64,000 bases of DNA, taken from NCBI GenBank assembly GCA_012932295.1, contig JAAONU010000006.1, forward strand, positions 31,832,882 to 31,896,881. The letters are read 5' to 3'. Shown here one piece after another: positions 22,447 to 35,106 of the stretch. This stretch comes from Cyclina sinensis. Lineage: Eukaryota > Mollusca > Bivalvia > Venerida > Veneridae. The translations under genes and the position numbers were made by a program. The notes beneath the pieces were generated by a model. The model saw only the letters and a program-made list of their open reading frames with translations. It made no database searches and was not told the origin of the DNA. The first letter of the stretch is position 1. The number at the start of each line of letters is the position of its first letter.

Positions 22447-22549
22447 AAGTTATTGGTCATATATCACATTTTATGGAATTTATTGCGAGCGAAGCCGAAG
22501 GCGTAGAGAAGCAATAAGTTCTATAAAATTTGATATAGACCAATAACTT
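22447..22549. mobile_element. Fold-back MITE, 39-bp arms and GC-rich loop
   Basis: Bases 22447-22486 (AAGTTATTGGTC...TTTATTGC) pair with 22511-22549, with only a few mismatches. The loop of about 24 bases is GAGCGAAGCCGAAGGCGTAG plus GAA, markedly richer in G+C than the arms. A near-perfect palindrome of about 103 bases suggests a miniature fold-back element. It is followed (22560-22780) by a CpG-containing patch with CACGTACGCACGTC and a CCGCCCA box that might be regulatory. Confidence 0.55.
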
Positions 22550-23378
22550 GCTTACAGTTTGTCACGTACGCACGTCAGCAACGTCCTCTGAAGTCTTGTT
22601 AAGACCGCCCTTTCATTTTGATTGACACCTCTAGCGCCCAAAAAAGATGTCGATTGCCTGTAATTCAAGTTGTCACGAGGCTTTTTCTACAGTTCAGTTT
22701 ATAATGCCAGTATGTTATTCTAGCTATTTTGCATAACTCCGCCCACATACCACATGTCTCGCGCTGTTCATATCAAAGAAAATAAGTCACTTATTTTTCA
22801 TACAGATTATTTTATGGGATATATTTTTCAAATTTGAACTGAATATGGCCTCTCTGATTGGATAAGAAACTGGGGCAAACTGAAAAAAAATAATACTTCC
22901 CTCCCTCCCTGCCCTTGCTTTCCTTTTATTTCTATTTTCAGGAAGCTCGAAACATCCCATCTTTGTCATGGCGGGAATAAAAATACAATGACATTCTGTG
23001 TTTAAACAGAAAATAAAAGATATCCAAGACGATTCGTGTACCTGAAGATGGCGCTAATCAAATAACCACAAGACACTGTCATGAGTATCCGATGTCGGTG
23101 CTCACAATTTTAAATGTGAAAATCGGTCATATTTTGTATTTACATGCTAGCATAAGCATAAATTCACATAACATTCTAGTTTTGCGACCGACGTCGGAGC
23201 AAAACGTTTGATGAATTTACAAAATAGATTTTATTCCAGTCATGACGGAAAATTATGCCAAAACTTAATGTCATACTAACAATTAAAAGTTATTAATTTG
23301 ATATTGTTCTTGAGTTTTCATTTCTGACTTCAGTTGGAAAATAAACGTTATGTAAAATGTAACTCAGAATATAAAACA

Positions 23379-23493
23379 TGCAAAAAAAAAACAACAAAAA
23401 AACAACAACAACAACAACAACTTGTGCAGTGACTACTGATACAATATAGTAGGGAAAGTAACTACCTTTAAAGTTGTTGTTGTTTTTTTTTTA
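23379..23493. repeat. Inverted microsatellite pair (AAC)n ... (GTT)n
   Basis: A run of A and AAC repeats (23381-23421) is followed 50 bases later by its complement, GTT repeats and a T-run (about 23473-23493). The two can pair to form a hairpin with a unique loop. This could be a small element flanked by opposite A-rich tails or a fold-back structure. Confidence 0.7.
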
Positions 23494-25239
23494 GTCCTAA
23501 GCACCTATAGGACCGTAGAACATCTAGAAAAAGCCGCAGAGCAGTGAAAAATGCCAGACAATTTCTAGATGAAATCTATATAGATAAAAGTAAGCGATTT
23601 CTATTTATTTTCCTCTCAAAATAAAGATTTTCCTTTTTTAATCATGCATATTTTTATATAGGCAACACGAACGAGATACATTTTTGATATCTAAATTTTT
23701 AATGTACTTCTTTATATATCCTACTCTGTTAGATATTTCTGAAACTATTCACTGCTATTTTATCAAAACACTAACAACAAAGAAAATTGTCGATATCATT
23801 GCTAGAATTCTCTGAACTGATATCAAAACGTAACATAGTGAACACGTAGGCCAAAGCAAAACATTTCATTGGTGCCTTCCCATGTCTGGGTAACATTTCG
23901 TATTCCAAGTACAACATGAGGCATCAAATTAAAAAAGAACAATTTAATTTGTAAAAGATAATACAGTTAGAAATGTCAATCGTCTGAACGGGTTTTATGT
24001 TATTTTTTCACATTTGGGAAACGTAACAAAATTATACGATCAAGGATGACGTGAAAAGATACACGCAACTAGTTTTTAGACTTCAAACCCAGACGACTGC
24101 TAACAATGTGTCAATTATGTTAGATAAATGTCATTTTCAATTTGTAGTTTTTGACTTCAGGGTTCATTGTGCACTGGGTCGAAGCAACAGAATAAAGGTT
24201 CCACTTGCTACTGACACAGTGTGACTTATCAATTACTTCATTTATCTAGTCTAGTATAACTGATATATAAAGAAATGGAAACTTTCAGAATTAATGTTTT
24301 GTGCTACATAAAAGAAAAATAAATTAAAATGTCTAAAACAAACAAGATTTTGATCTACATACGATGCCCTTTTGAAATTAAAAAATATAACCTTTTCAGT
24401 AGCTCTTTAAAATCGATATATACATTTCTGCAATTTAGTCGATGTTTGCTACGACGGTAGACCATATATTACATACCATATATTACAGTTTTACCAAACA
24501 AAATCATACAACTACAAGTTTCATTTATTACTTATAATATAAATATGAAAAAGGTCACTAAATCTACGCATTGATTGCATTTTATACTTCTAAGTTATTG
24601 ATAAATGTATGCTTTAGATTTTGTAAGTCTTTTAAATATATATAAAAACGATTTCTTAAAACATGTTTGCTATGTCTTTTTTGTATTTTCTAAATGGCTT
24701 GAGTGTGTATGCCATTTGCATAAAGAATATCTGATGTTTACACTTCGGAAGTTTTGTGAAAAAACCTGTGCAAAAATTTAGCAATAAATATGCCAATCAT
24801 TTTCCAAAATGTCATTATTGTAATTATATTTCTTTGAACACAAAACTATAGCTAAATTATATTAATAGTGTCCTGTCTCTGTAAATGTATGAACTAAGTT
24901 AGCTCTGAGAGGCTTCATGTGATAATTGTCATCTGGGTTATACATCATGCTTTTTAATCATATGATAAACTTATCAGTAACAAGATCGATTCTCCATGCG
25001 TTTGGAATCTCTATAATTTTATTGTATTTTTTTTAGTTGAGTAATATTAATTAATGAACTGGTGTTTAATTTTGCGTACCGTATACAAATAGCAAGAACT
25101 GCTATGCTACATTTAGGAAATTAATGATACATGCATTTTCTGTTTTTTTTTGTTGTTGTTGTTTTTCATATGATGTATACTATTTGTTAGCTTGGAGTGA
25201 AAGTTGCTAAACGAAATACAGTTACATATAGTTCTAGCA

Positions 25240-25375
25240 TTGGCAGAGACACGACTTTGTAAACAGTTTTGATCTAATATCTATTCAAAGTGTGGCGAAA
25301 TGTGTTCATATAATGAGTTTGTGAGTGATTGATGAATAATTTTTCCGGAACAACGTCCTATCAATGGAGACACGG
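25240..25375 (+). repeat. Local degenerate repeat, copy 1
   Basis: Blocks GCATTGGC, GTAAACAGTTTTGATCTAA, TGAGTTTGTGAGTGATTGAT and GAATAATTTTTCCGGAACAA recur in the same order near 26425-26565, and in part near 27230-27290 and 32570-32660. The shared downstream words include CTTATTAC.AACACA. This looks like an old tandem-type local expansion of non-coding DNA. Confidence 0.45.
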
Positions 25376-26424
25376 ACTCGTCATTACAAACGCTTTTTTC
25401 CTTATTACTAACACAGAAACCAATTCAGCTGCTGAAACGAAGACGCAAGGAGATAATAAGAAACAGCTTCCCTAATGGTGTATTTATGCAAATACTTTGC
25501 ATGAAAGGAAAATTGTGTGAAATTCCAATATCGAATTTGTGACTGTGATGGTCGACAGTTTTGGCTTGGACACACACTTTATATCGTTCTTTGAATTTTC
25601 TGCACAGTATTTATAGTTTTGTTATGTTTTAGCTTTATTGAACAGAACTAACAACATGTATCTGTGTCTAATGATAGGGTAGAGACATATAAGAAAAGAG
25701 GCAAGAGGATATGTAAGGAATCTTGAATTGTTATATATAATTTCAAATCATGTAGCAAAAATATACATTTGTCTCTACTCAGTATCATGAAATTTTAGGT
25801 CGACCTTGAGGAAAAGATGAATATACAGCATTATCCAAATTCGATTTTTGGAAAGATGGATTATTTTCCATTTCATTTAAATGTTCCCTATTCAAGTTAA
25901 ATGACTGGAAATAAATTCTTTTCCTGTTTTCTACGAAATTAAGTTATGAGTAAAACGTTAAAGTTTTGCACTCCTGTGTTTTATTATGAAAAAAACATTG
26001 CGCCAGGAACATTGAAACACAATGCAGTATAATATCTGTATGAAAATTTATCATGTTCATACCATACAGTTATTCAGCGTCACACATTTGTATCGTATAA
26101 AGAAAGCACATTTAAGCCAATGCTGCACATGTCAAGATACGGAATTGTTATGTAAAATACTTTATTGTACACTATATATTAAAAGTCAACCTTGGTTATT
26201 TGCCTTCAATTTTGTAACAAAGAAACAATGTGTAGTCGTGACATATTTCCTTTTTTCTTGCTTTTCTATACTGTGCCCACACTGCGCTCACTAATGCGTG
26301 TTATGCATTTTTCATTCGAAACACCATGAAGATATACACCGTGTTAAGAATGGTGCCAGTAGTTTTTGTACCAGCCCACTTGAAATCTTTAAAGCTGCGG
26401 AAATCCAATAACATCAGTCAATTT

Positions 26425-26565
26425 GTCTCAGCATTGACCAGCGGGCGACTGAGTAAACAGCTTTATCTAAAATCAGTTCATGGTTTAGAGGACCATGTAC
26501 AAAATAATGAGTTTTTGTGTGATTGATGAATAATTATTTCCAGAACAACGACTCATCAAGGAATA
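26425..26565 (+). repeat. Local degenerate repeat, copy 2
   Basis: Same block order as 25240-25375: CAGCATTGACCAG, GTAAACAGCTTTATCTAAAA, GTGTGATTGATGAATAATTA, TTTCCAGAACAACG. The reading frame at 26326-26526 that crosses it is not shared by the other copies, so it is not supported as a gene. Confidence 0.45.
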
Positions 26566-26877
26566 CAACGACATATCTTTAGAAGGGTTATGTGTGCTTA
26601 TTACCAACACAAAAGTAATCCGGTGTTACAAATAAAAAGCGGAAGCAAATGCGAACAACAAAATGCTTTGATGTATTCTTGTTGCAGTAGCCTGTATCAC
26701 ATGTAACAAACACATTCATTTTGAATATTTTTTTTTTGTAACAAGATTCGAGTTCTGTGATTTACCTACCTGATGCAGGTCTAAAGTCAAACAACGCATT
26801 AAGCCGGCTGATGTGACGAAACATAAGATACTACCTTGTGATTTTATTTAAAATAAGCTTTTTGTGGACATGTAAAA

Positions 26878-26896
26878 CCACACACACACGCGCGCG
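26878..26896. repeat. Alternating (CA)n(CG)n tract, Z-DNA-prone
   Basis: An uninterrupted purine-pyrimidine alternation, CACACACACACGCGCGCG. Sequences of this kind favour left-handed DNA under supercoiling. No linked gene was recognised. Confidence 0.7.
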
Positions 26897-27625
26897 TTTT
26901 TGAAACTTTGGGAATACAAACTCAGGTACATTTAAGAGAACGTGCACTATAAGTGTAGTATTGTCTGGAATTAGTTTTGCGTCATTACAAGTGCAGTTAC
27001 AAAGAAAGTATTTATCAGCTGTTAAAAAGTAAAGTATATACAATTATCTATCATCAACAAGCGTATTAAATAGGATCAATCAAAGGTTTGAAATTTAATC
27101 CATCTAGGCTAGATGTAAGTTGCCACTTGCTAAAATTTTTCAAATGAATGGTGTTAATTCGTTAGCAAGTAGTTTCTTGCAGACCGTGTAAGTCGTGTAA
27201 GATCATTTTGTGTAATATGTATATAAATCTCAGCACGAACTAGTCGATAACTAAATAAACAGTTTTATCTAATATCCATTCCTGTCGTACGCCATTGTAT
27301 CGAAGTGAGAGCATTTCCATAATTGATAAAAAAATCTCAGTTTCAGCATACAAAGCGGATTCTTCATTAACGAGGCTTTACTTCCTAACAACAAACACAC
27401 TTTAGAAACAAGCTCAATGAAATGAATACACAAGAGAAAAATTAGATTCAGATCCAAGAAGGATATATTTTGGTAAATTTCCATACAATATACATGAGTC
27501 AGTAAGTACAAGTTTCATCATGTTATCACTTGGATGACGTGAAAGAAGGTCTGATGTCGGCGTTAAACAAGTTCCGTAGTAAGTCTCAAGGCATTACTGA
27601 ATTTTAAAGCTGAATTATTACTTAC

Positions 27626-27793
27626 AGTGAATGAGATAGAGTGATTGTAGAGCAAATGTTTTGATATGCCCACGTTCGGTCTTGTTCTCTAATACATAAA
27701 CCTTTTTCCTTAGCAGACTGTTAACTTTTTTATCCATTTGAAGACGAATTAACGTGCTCTGAATAAAATGTTTATTTCTTGCTGCCTGTTCTT
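27626..27793 (-). CDS. Candidate 168-bp phase 1-1 exon
   Basis: On the minus strand a very good 3' splice site (CTGTTTGTTTTGACAG, ending at 27794) is followed by 168 bases open in one frame and then a 5' splice site GTAAGTAAT at 27625. Both junctions are phase 1, so the exon is symmetrical and could be skipped without breaking frame. The peptide is basic and polar (for example E-Q-A-A-R-N-K-H-F-I-Q-S near its start and L-L-R-K-K-V in the middle) with no domain I recognise. The minus strand is also the GABA-B exon strand, but no link can be made. It may be a chance frame between splice-like sites. Confidence 0.22.
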
Positions 27794-27829
27794 CTGTCAA
27801 AACAAACAGGACAGACGTATGTACCTATG

Positions 27830-30800
27830 TAACAGGGATATGTTATGATTTATGCTATTGTTGTTCCTTAGCTTGTTATTTCCCAGACCTAATGAAAGTG
27901 TAATACAAGCACCTGACCTAACGGACACAGCTACAAAAAAAAGCTTACCATACACATACTTTTTTCGACGTATATTGTAAAAATATCATTCGTTTTTTAT
28001 TAAAAAAGGATGAAAAAGACGCAAAACAAAGGTACAGTTATTTTAAGCCGGTGCACGACAATTTGTCGAAAGACACTCGATAGCATATGAAATTAAACAG
28101 AAAGGACAGGTAGTAGAAAGCGACTTGTTAAAGAAAAAACAATTGACAGAAACGTATTTAATGTCGAATTTTGTCGAAAAATTTTGACGAATGGTCGAAA
28201 ACTCTGAGAATTAAAAACGAAAGTAACCGTTTACAAAATGTATACAGGAAGTACTTAAGACGTTGATCTTGATTTATTACAAAATCAAAATTTAATCAAA
28301 TCTATTTTAATCAATCAACATTCGTGGAGATTGAGTCACACTAGGTCAAAGGCACTTTTCTCAAAATCGGTCCCTTTTGCACTTCTTTGAGTGGCTGGTC
28401 AGGCCCATGATTCTGTTCAGTTTCCTTTAAAATCCTATGGTCAAACTTGATAATAAGCCTACATGACTGTAACTCGCATTTCCAATGTTTTCCCGTTTTT
28501 GTGTCGCATGTTTCCTTACTAAAATATGTTAATTTCCTATCACCCCCTGAATTACTTAAAATTTAGGAGACCTTTCCATCTTCGACTACACAAAGAACAA
28601 GAACAAATTTGCAAGTTTAATAATTTTATTGCATAAAAATAAATCATTAACAATATACACATTTTCATACTCGTGGCTAACTCTCATACTTACCAAAGAG
28701 ATCGTGCATAAAATGTGACTAGTTATTAAACGATTATATGGTCAAATCGCGTGAACATATTTTAAGAGGTAAAAAGGAAATCACCGATGAATAATAATCA
28801 GCTGCAACAATTAGTCGAAATAAATAATGCATCATGATTCGGACAAGTGTCTCAGGTTAAAATATTGTTCGACCTTGTGTCTTACTCTATCAATTGCCTG
28901 TACGACAACATGTCTATCCTTTGAATTAGTGTCTTTCAACGAATGGTCGTAGATCCATTTCAGGCAATACTTAGACACTATGTTTTGCTTTTGTCAAACA
29001 CTATCGCCTCCCAGGAGACCCTTTTGTGTTTTGTTTCGGTCAGATATTTTTTTTTATTATTATTTTATAATTTGACAACGACGCTATGTGGAGACTAGCA
29101 ACATTATTCAGTCTAGGTGTCAATTAGTCTCTAATAGTAAAGTACGAATTTTGTTATTTTATTTGGTCGAAGCCGATGAAAAAGGTCGTTGAATCATGCA
29201 TGAAAAAACGTAGAAATTTTGTTAACACCTACCGGTTTCAAGCTAAAACTGGACAAGCATTAAAAACTTGTTAACAGCTGTACCGAAATAACTTCAAAAT
29301 CCAGAACGTCGAATGTTAAGGCATGTAACCAATGTGTATCAGGTGAATACAAGATAAAAAAGTGTATGTTTTGCTTTGTGAAGAAGAGCAAGAGAAACAC
29401 CAGTACCATATCGTAACATTGATGCATGATTTAAATAGGCTGCTTAAGACAGCTGCAAAAACAAAATCTAATATTGACTATTTTGTTTGAACATCAGCAA
29501 GCAGACAGATTAGCACATGGACACAATTTAAATAAAGGAGATATGTAGACAATATTGAGATTTTGCGGATGATGAATTATTACTTCCTATACAATGTGAC
29601 ACACAGGAATACAGTGACACATAAGAATTCAACGACACATAGGAATGCAGCGACTAGTTGCAAAATTCAAAAACTACGGGAAAAGCTGAAATATCAAGTC
29701 TACGGCACTTCCTTTAGTTGCGACCTGTTTCACAATTTGAAACATAAAGCGCCTTCTTATCAATGCTAAGAATGTAACAATAGAATAAGGCTGCCTAATA
29801 AAATTGGAAATAAAATTAAGATAATGGGAGTGTAATGCAGTGACTCCTGACTGAAGTACTCCATTCCATTTATTTGTATGATATCAGACCGTTTCACTAT
29901 GAGCGTGGATTCAAACTTCACTCGAGCTTTTTTTAAGTGTTTGCTTTTTTAGCTAAAATTGTTTCATATTGTCTTCATTTGGTCATTAGATTGTATGTGT
30001 TATAAGACAGATCACTAAACCGAGGGTTAAAAAGGCTCGCATCACATCCACTACCTTAAATAAGATGCTTAAGTTCACAAGTTCAACTTACTGCTGTTTT
30101 AAAAGGATATTCATTGATTGAATGAAATCACTCGAGATCATTTTCTTGGTTTCTGAAGACATTTTAAAGGTAAAGAAAAACTCACAAATAAGTGGTTATT
30201 TTTTCTACTTTTCTCACTTATGTGAGACGGTTCATTTTTGTTATCTTGTCTTGTCGAAATATATAGGCACTTTCTCGTGTTTGTTGTTATTGAACGTTAA
30301 TATCAATATTAATTCTAAGAAAAAAAAAACTTCACGAATACTGTGGTAATTAAGAAAAAATCTTTTAACAATGGTTCCAGTTAAGGCCAATATGTGGCTA
30401 CCGTTTATGAAAATGTAAGAAGTTTAATTAACAATATATCTTATAGTGTTTTAAATTTTTATATGAGATTAAAACACATACTGCACTGAAAACCTTTTTT
30501 TTTTACTTAATACCCGATTATATCATATTTTTGTTCAGGACAACAAATCGATTTTGACTGCGACAAACGGAAACAATTAGATAAAACTAATTTACTAAAA
30601 TCTGTTACATACCTATATTTTGTAACTTTATACGTACTGTTAATTTGTTTTTAATGCACTGAATCTGGAAAGTTTTCAAATCTATAGGATTTCTTTTAGT
30701 TGGTTATTAATCAGTAAAACTCTTCTGAGCTTTGTTTAGGTAAAATGTTTGACTGAGATGCACTGAACTCAATCATTTGTTATTCACGAACGCTTTCCAT

Positions 30801-31600
30801 GTTGTTCCATCCGTCTAGGCGGATGTTTAATTTTCAGGTACATGTGGCTTTTAACCATTTACAGAAAATGAACACCAATACATCTAGACAAAACCAGATG
30901 AGTCGGATGCCAAAGCTTTGTTTTAATGACAGACGTCAGTCAGTCGGTCTGTGTGCAAAATATTACATTTTAGAACCTCTAAAAATGTCAACCAACCTTA
31001 TTTAATGAATTTATTGAATATCATACCTTTATGCCATTTAATTGTACATTGTTATCTTACCTAAAAAGTAGTTTTGAGAACATTCAGAAGATTTGGAACA
31101 TAACATGTATTGTTTACCAAAATCAAGTTATATCTCTTTTCTTGATTATTAATTAGTTATTACAGTAATTCAAGTTTTCTCAAAGATCCAGTACGGTTTA
31201 ATTTGCCCAACGAAATAAATTACCCATTTCAATTCTGGTATTTTTGTTATATTGTAAAAAAATCAGACAGAAATAAAATTTCTGAATCTCTCAAAACAGT
31301 TGTTTTGTTAGCCATCTATTTTCAAAGATTTCTCGTTAACTGTCACGCACTGGGTTACACAATAACACTAATTGCTTCAGCTTACGTACGTTAATTGCTT
31401 TAATGGAGGTTTAACACTTATCTTGTTACACCATTTCCCGAAATGGACTCATTAGTCTCTCCTTGCATACCCTTGGGAATCCTTGACCTTCTTAGTGATT
31501 AATCTACTTGGACCTATAAATAATTGATAATGACATCCGCTTTTCTACAAACTGTTTTCTGAAACAGTTATTATACCAGGTTTTGCGATGTTTTATCATT
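27830..31600. other. No recognised gene
   Basis: Long AT-rich stretch. It includes direct GACACA(T/C)AGGAAT-type triplications near 29597-29650 and several short frames (29563-29769, 30122-30349, 30799-31005, 31203-31394) that match nothing known and have no splice context worth reporting. Confidence 0.4.
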
Positions 31601-31629
31601 TTAATTTCTGTAACTGCTTAATAAATCAA

Positions 31630-31662
31630 AAACTATATGCCTCCCTTCGGGGGCATAAAAAC
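31630..31662 (-). repeat. Palindromic head of a dispersed repeat
   Basis: TATGCC(C)TCC..GGGGGCATA forms a tight hairpin at 31636-31657. On the minus strand it reads TATGCCCCCGAAGGGAGGCA followed by TATAGTTTTTGA, the start of a common bivalve dispersed repeat as I remember it. Only the head seems present. A degenerate relative may lie near 56633-56660 (ATGCCCG...GGAGGCAT). Confidence 0.4.
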
Positions 31663-32569
31663 CTAACATTAAGATGTGTTCAAAGTACAACATACCACAT
31701 ACTACAATCACAGATCAGTGTCTACAGAAAACGAACAGAACACAGAGTGAATTTGAAAGTTCACTTCACAATGGCGGTGAAGGGCTGTCGCAGTTACTTT
31801 AATTATGCGGTAGTTAATCACCATTCGGAAGTCAAATGCGGGTCATTTACAGAACACCCAATTGTTAATTAAATAACCTTGAATAAATGTGATTTAAAAC
31901 GAGTTTAGGCTTACCATTCAGTTACTTTATCACACTAACTAGCAGCATGTAAAGTACTCATATTGGAAACAAATTACAGAAACGACATGATAGTTGCTAT
32001 TTATAGATGAACATTAATATTTCATATCTTCAGACAGAAATATCCATTGCACACACCATGTAAAGACAGTGCGCAGAATAACCATTGTTTTCGAGAGATG
32101 TTAACCAAGCAAATAGAATTGCATAAAAATGATTTACCTGAAAATAAAGGCATCAGTAAATGTCCATTTTTTTCTTGTTTACTACAGATGTGTGCTATGT
32201 ATATAGGAATCAAACAAATGGCTTTAATTTGTTTTTCTCAATCGCTGCTTGTAACAATTTTAGTCATTAAACTCTGGATAATCGAAACAATATTTCAGAA
32301 AACATGCTGTGAAGATCCAGTTTTTAATTGTGGTTAGACCACATTAAAACCGACTTACAACCGAGGCTTAAATGCTGAGACTAAACGTCGACACGTCTGT
32401 TTAATGAAAAAATAAAGTGTGATAACCCACATTATTTCTGCTCTAGTGCTAGTTGTCCAAAGGGATAAGCGACCCATATATGTACGGTCAAAATATTTCC
32501 GACCAGCATAACAGACGTATGCTAGACATGAAATTCGTAATGCTATTTTCTATTAACCAGTTGTTCTCA

Positions 32570-32660
32570 GCATTGGCTAGTTTTTCATTTTTTAGCGGAT
32601 AACTTTCAAATTAATGGAGTGTTAGTGATTCATGAATAATTATTCCAAGAACACAGTCCT
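32570..32660 (+). repeat. Local degenerate repeat, copy 3
   Basis: Contains CTCAGCATTGGC, GTGTTAGTGATTCATGAATA and ATTATTCCAAGAACA in the order seen at 25240 and 26425. It supports an old local expansion across roughly 25-33 kb. Confidence 0.4.
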
Positions 32661-33185
32661 ATCAATGCATGCATGAGTCATGGCAAGAAAAACTTTACTT
32701 CCGCATTCAGAACATAGAAAGCATTTCAAAGTCCTAGTCGTAATTTTGGTTTTCTACAAGTATCTTCATATAATGGATACTGTATTCACAACTACAACCA
32801 GCATTTTTATTAACATTTTCTTTTTTTTTATGCATCGTCGACCTATCTATGAATCAGTCGCTTTAATTTACGGCTGTATTAATATTATCATTTTTGCATT
32901 ATTTTTAGACGCAGTTAAACTTACAATTACGTATTTTGCCTTAAAATTTCATAACTGCAACACTTTTAACCAATGCTAAACTTCCTTCTTCAGCTGAAGA
33001 TTTTGTATCTAACAATTTTATTCGTTAAAAATGTAGGTCAAAATCGATTTTAATACAGCTAGGCCGAATTTTTTTTTACTCCTACTGAAGTTAAGTGCGG
33101 TAAAAATCTTTAAGAATAGGCCCAGTCTGTAAAATAATATTGGAAAGAACATTTTCATTGGTATATATCCTAGAAGTAAAAGACG

Positions 33186-33247
33186 TTTTTTTTTTTTTTT
33201 TTTTTTTTGGGGGGGGGGGGGGGTCGGGGGGTTAGGGTTAGGGTTAG
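33186..33247 (+). repeat. Poly-T, poly-G and short interstitial telomere repeat
   Basis: A T-run (33186-33208) passes into G-runs (33209-33231) and then TTAGGGTTAGGGTTAG (33232-33247), two and two-thirds copies of the animal telomere unit. The tract is G-quadruplex-prone. It is too short for a chromosome end; healing of a break or retro-insertion of a telomere primer are possible origins. Confidence 0.85.
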
Positions 33248-34149
33248 CAATATAGTTTACATATTTTTTCTTAATATTCAACCTGTTCTAAGCATTTTCT
33301 TTAATACAGTGCATCTTTGTCATTATTTCAGAAAATTATTTCAAAATTATAATTTCGTTATCTTTATCGTCTATTCGATTTCAGCTTCCGGTTTTAAAAA
33401 AGATTGTACTAATTTTCTTTTTCATAAACTGAAACTGTAAATTTCATAAACTGGGAACAAATAAATATCAAAATTGTGTTCATTTTAACTCAAAGATTGC
33501 TCATTTTGTGCAAACTACACTACGTATAGGTTAGTGCAGCCGTGGTACCAGTTTGAATTTATTCGAGAGTGCTAAAATAATCACTTACCAGCTTAGTGTT
33601 TGAACTATTTTGTAACAATAAAATTAAGCAAGCGTGATACTGAGTCACCCATATAGTGTCAATATTAAAAAAAAATGCAATGTAATTGGTCATATTACAA
33701 ACACTAAATTATTAATTTTTGACAAATAAACAAAATAAACAATTGCAGTATTGTCAGCTTAATGTGACAGATTAATCAAGTAATGGATATAGCACATTAT
33801 AAATAGAGGTAAAAGATTGTAAGATAATGGCTTTCTACGTGTGAATACAAGAAGTAAGAAAATTTAAAACACTCATGCTGTTACGGCTGTAACATGATCT
33901 ACAGTGCAGTTATATATTTAAATATAGGAGGGTTAACAATACGAGGCTACTAATAATGCACAGTACAAAACACATTTTCCGTAACAATAATTGCTATTAA
34001 CGCCGTATATATTTTAAAAGATAGTTCTTGTTTTGTTCTAAAGCAAAATTAGATGGTGAACTCCTAGTCCTTCAAAAACTAGAATGTGGTTCAAATCGGA
34101 AAAACCGGAAAGAACATCAAACAATCCGTTGCAACAGTTGTTTCTGTCC

Positions 34150-34300
34150 ACAGACTAAGTTTATATTGATTTTTGCTCTACTGATTACCACTGGGCCTGC
34201 AAATATCTGACAGTTTTATGATGTTCATTCAATCATGTGAAAATATTAACGGCTGTCAGCTTCAATAACTTGATAGTTCTATTTTTAGAAAAAGTAAGGC
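34150..34300 (+). repeat. Ancient local duplication, copy 1 of pair 34.2/36.3 kb
   Basis: Shares ATTCAATCA, GAAAATATTAACG, CTGTCAGCTT and AATAACTTGA in order with 36260-36400, and a looser CACTGGGCCTGCAAATATCTG / CCCAGTGAGCTGCAAATTTCTG block just before. Both copies lie on the plus strand about 2.1 kb apart. No open frame is shared. Confidence 0.55.
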
Positions 34301-34831
34301 GATTTGTTTTCTAAATGCTTCGCGACTGGGAAAATACCATTAAAATTAATACACAAACTTTCCTTAGATGATGGATGCTGCAAAAAGTTACAAAAGAAGA
34401 AATTTTAAGGTATAACCGAGCGTAAAAGACAACAATAAATAAGAAAAGGTTGTGATATGACAATTTCAAATATTTCGAGACACTGATAAGATAAAGAGAT
34501 TATGCCACACCCTTCTTCTCAATCAAAATTAAAGTACGGACTCATAATTCATCGGTCTTGTCAATTACATACAAAGTTTAAATGATTTCAACAGACATAC
34601 CCAAATATTTTATCTCAAAATAATGAATGATATTGACCAAATCATTACCAACCAAAACTTTAAAGTACATCAAACTGAATGTATTTGTTGTAGCTTTTAT
34701 ATAGATTATATTATTTTATCTATAGTTAAATATTCTTGTAAAATATGAAGTAGAATAGCCAAATCACAAATGAACACTTTCTTATGTACACATACCACAA
34801 GGAATGAATTATTAACGTATATTCCACTAGC

Positions 34832-35106
34832 GGATTGCAGTGGGGAGGGGCGCACCCGGCGCGCGCCCCGTAAAATTCCCGGACCATAGGTGTTATTGTA
34901 GGTCTATTTTGAATATGTCTTTAGATAATGTATAATTTATTGTTCAACATTGAATTGAATAATCAGAGGACCTTGTGATATTGCCAAATCAGTATACTCT
35001 AGCATAAACACAACCATTGAAATAAGGTAGAAAACTGAAACAAATTGGGCCGAACATTTTGTGCCCCCCCCCCCCCCATCTGAAATCCTGGATCCGCCCC
35101 TGAATT
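34832..35106. mobile_element. GC-rich element remnant with diverged inverted ends
   Basis: The left end has ACTAGCGGATTGCAGTGGGG and a GGCGCGCGCCCC block, the right end a C-run followed by ATCCTGGATCCGCCCCTG. The reverse complement of the right end (CAGGGGCGGATCCAGGAT) resembles the left end, and I recognise GGGGCGGATCCAGGATTTCA as a transposon terminus common in marine invertebrates. The minus-strand frame containing R-I-Q-D-F-R-W-G-G-G-G is the usual artefact of this terminus. About 275 bases remain, so it is non-autonomous or deleted. Confidence 0.45.

Noticed and set aside
32680..32979. 99-codon plus-strand frame with hydrophobic stretches
   Set aside because: Hydrophobicity follows from T-rich DNA; no family resemblance, and it lies next to a degenerate repeat.
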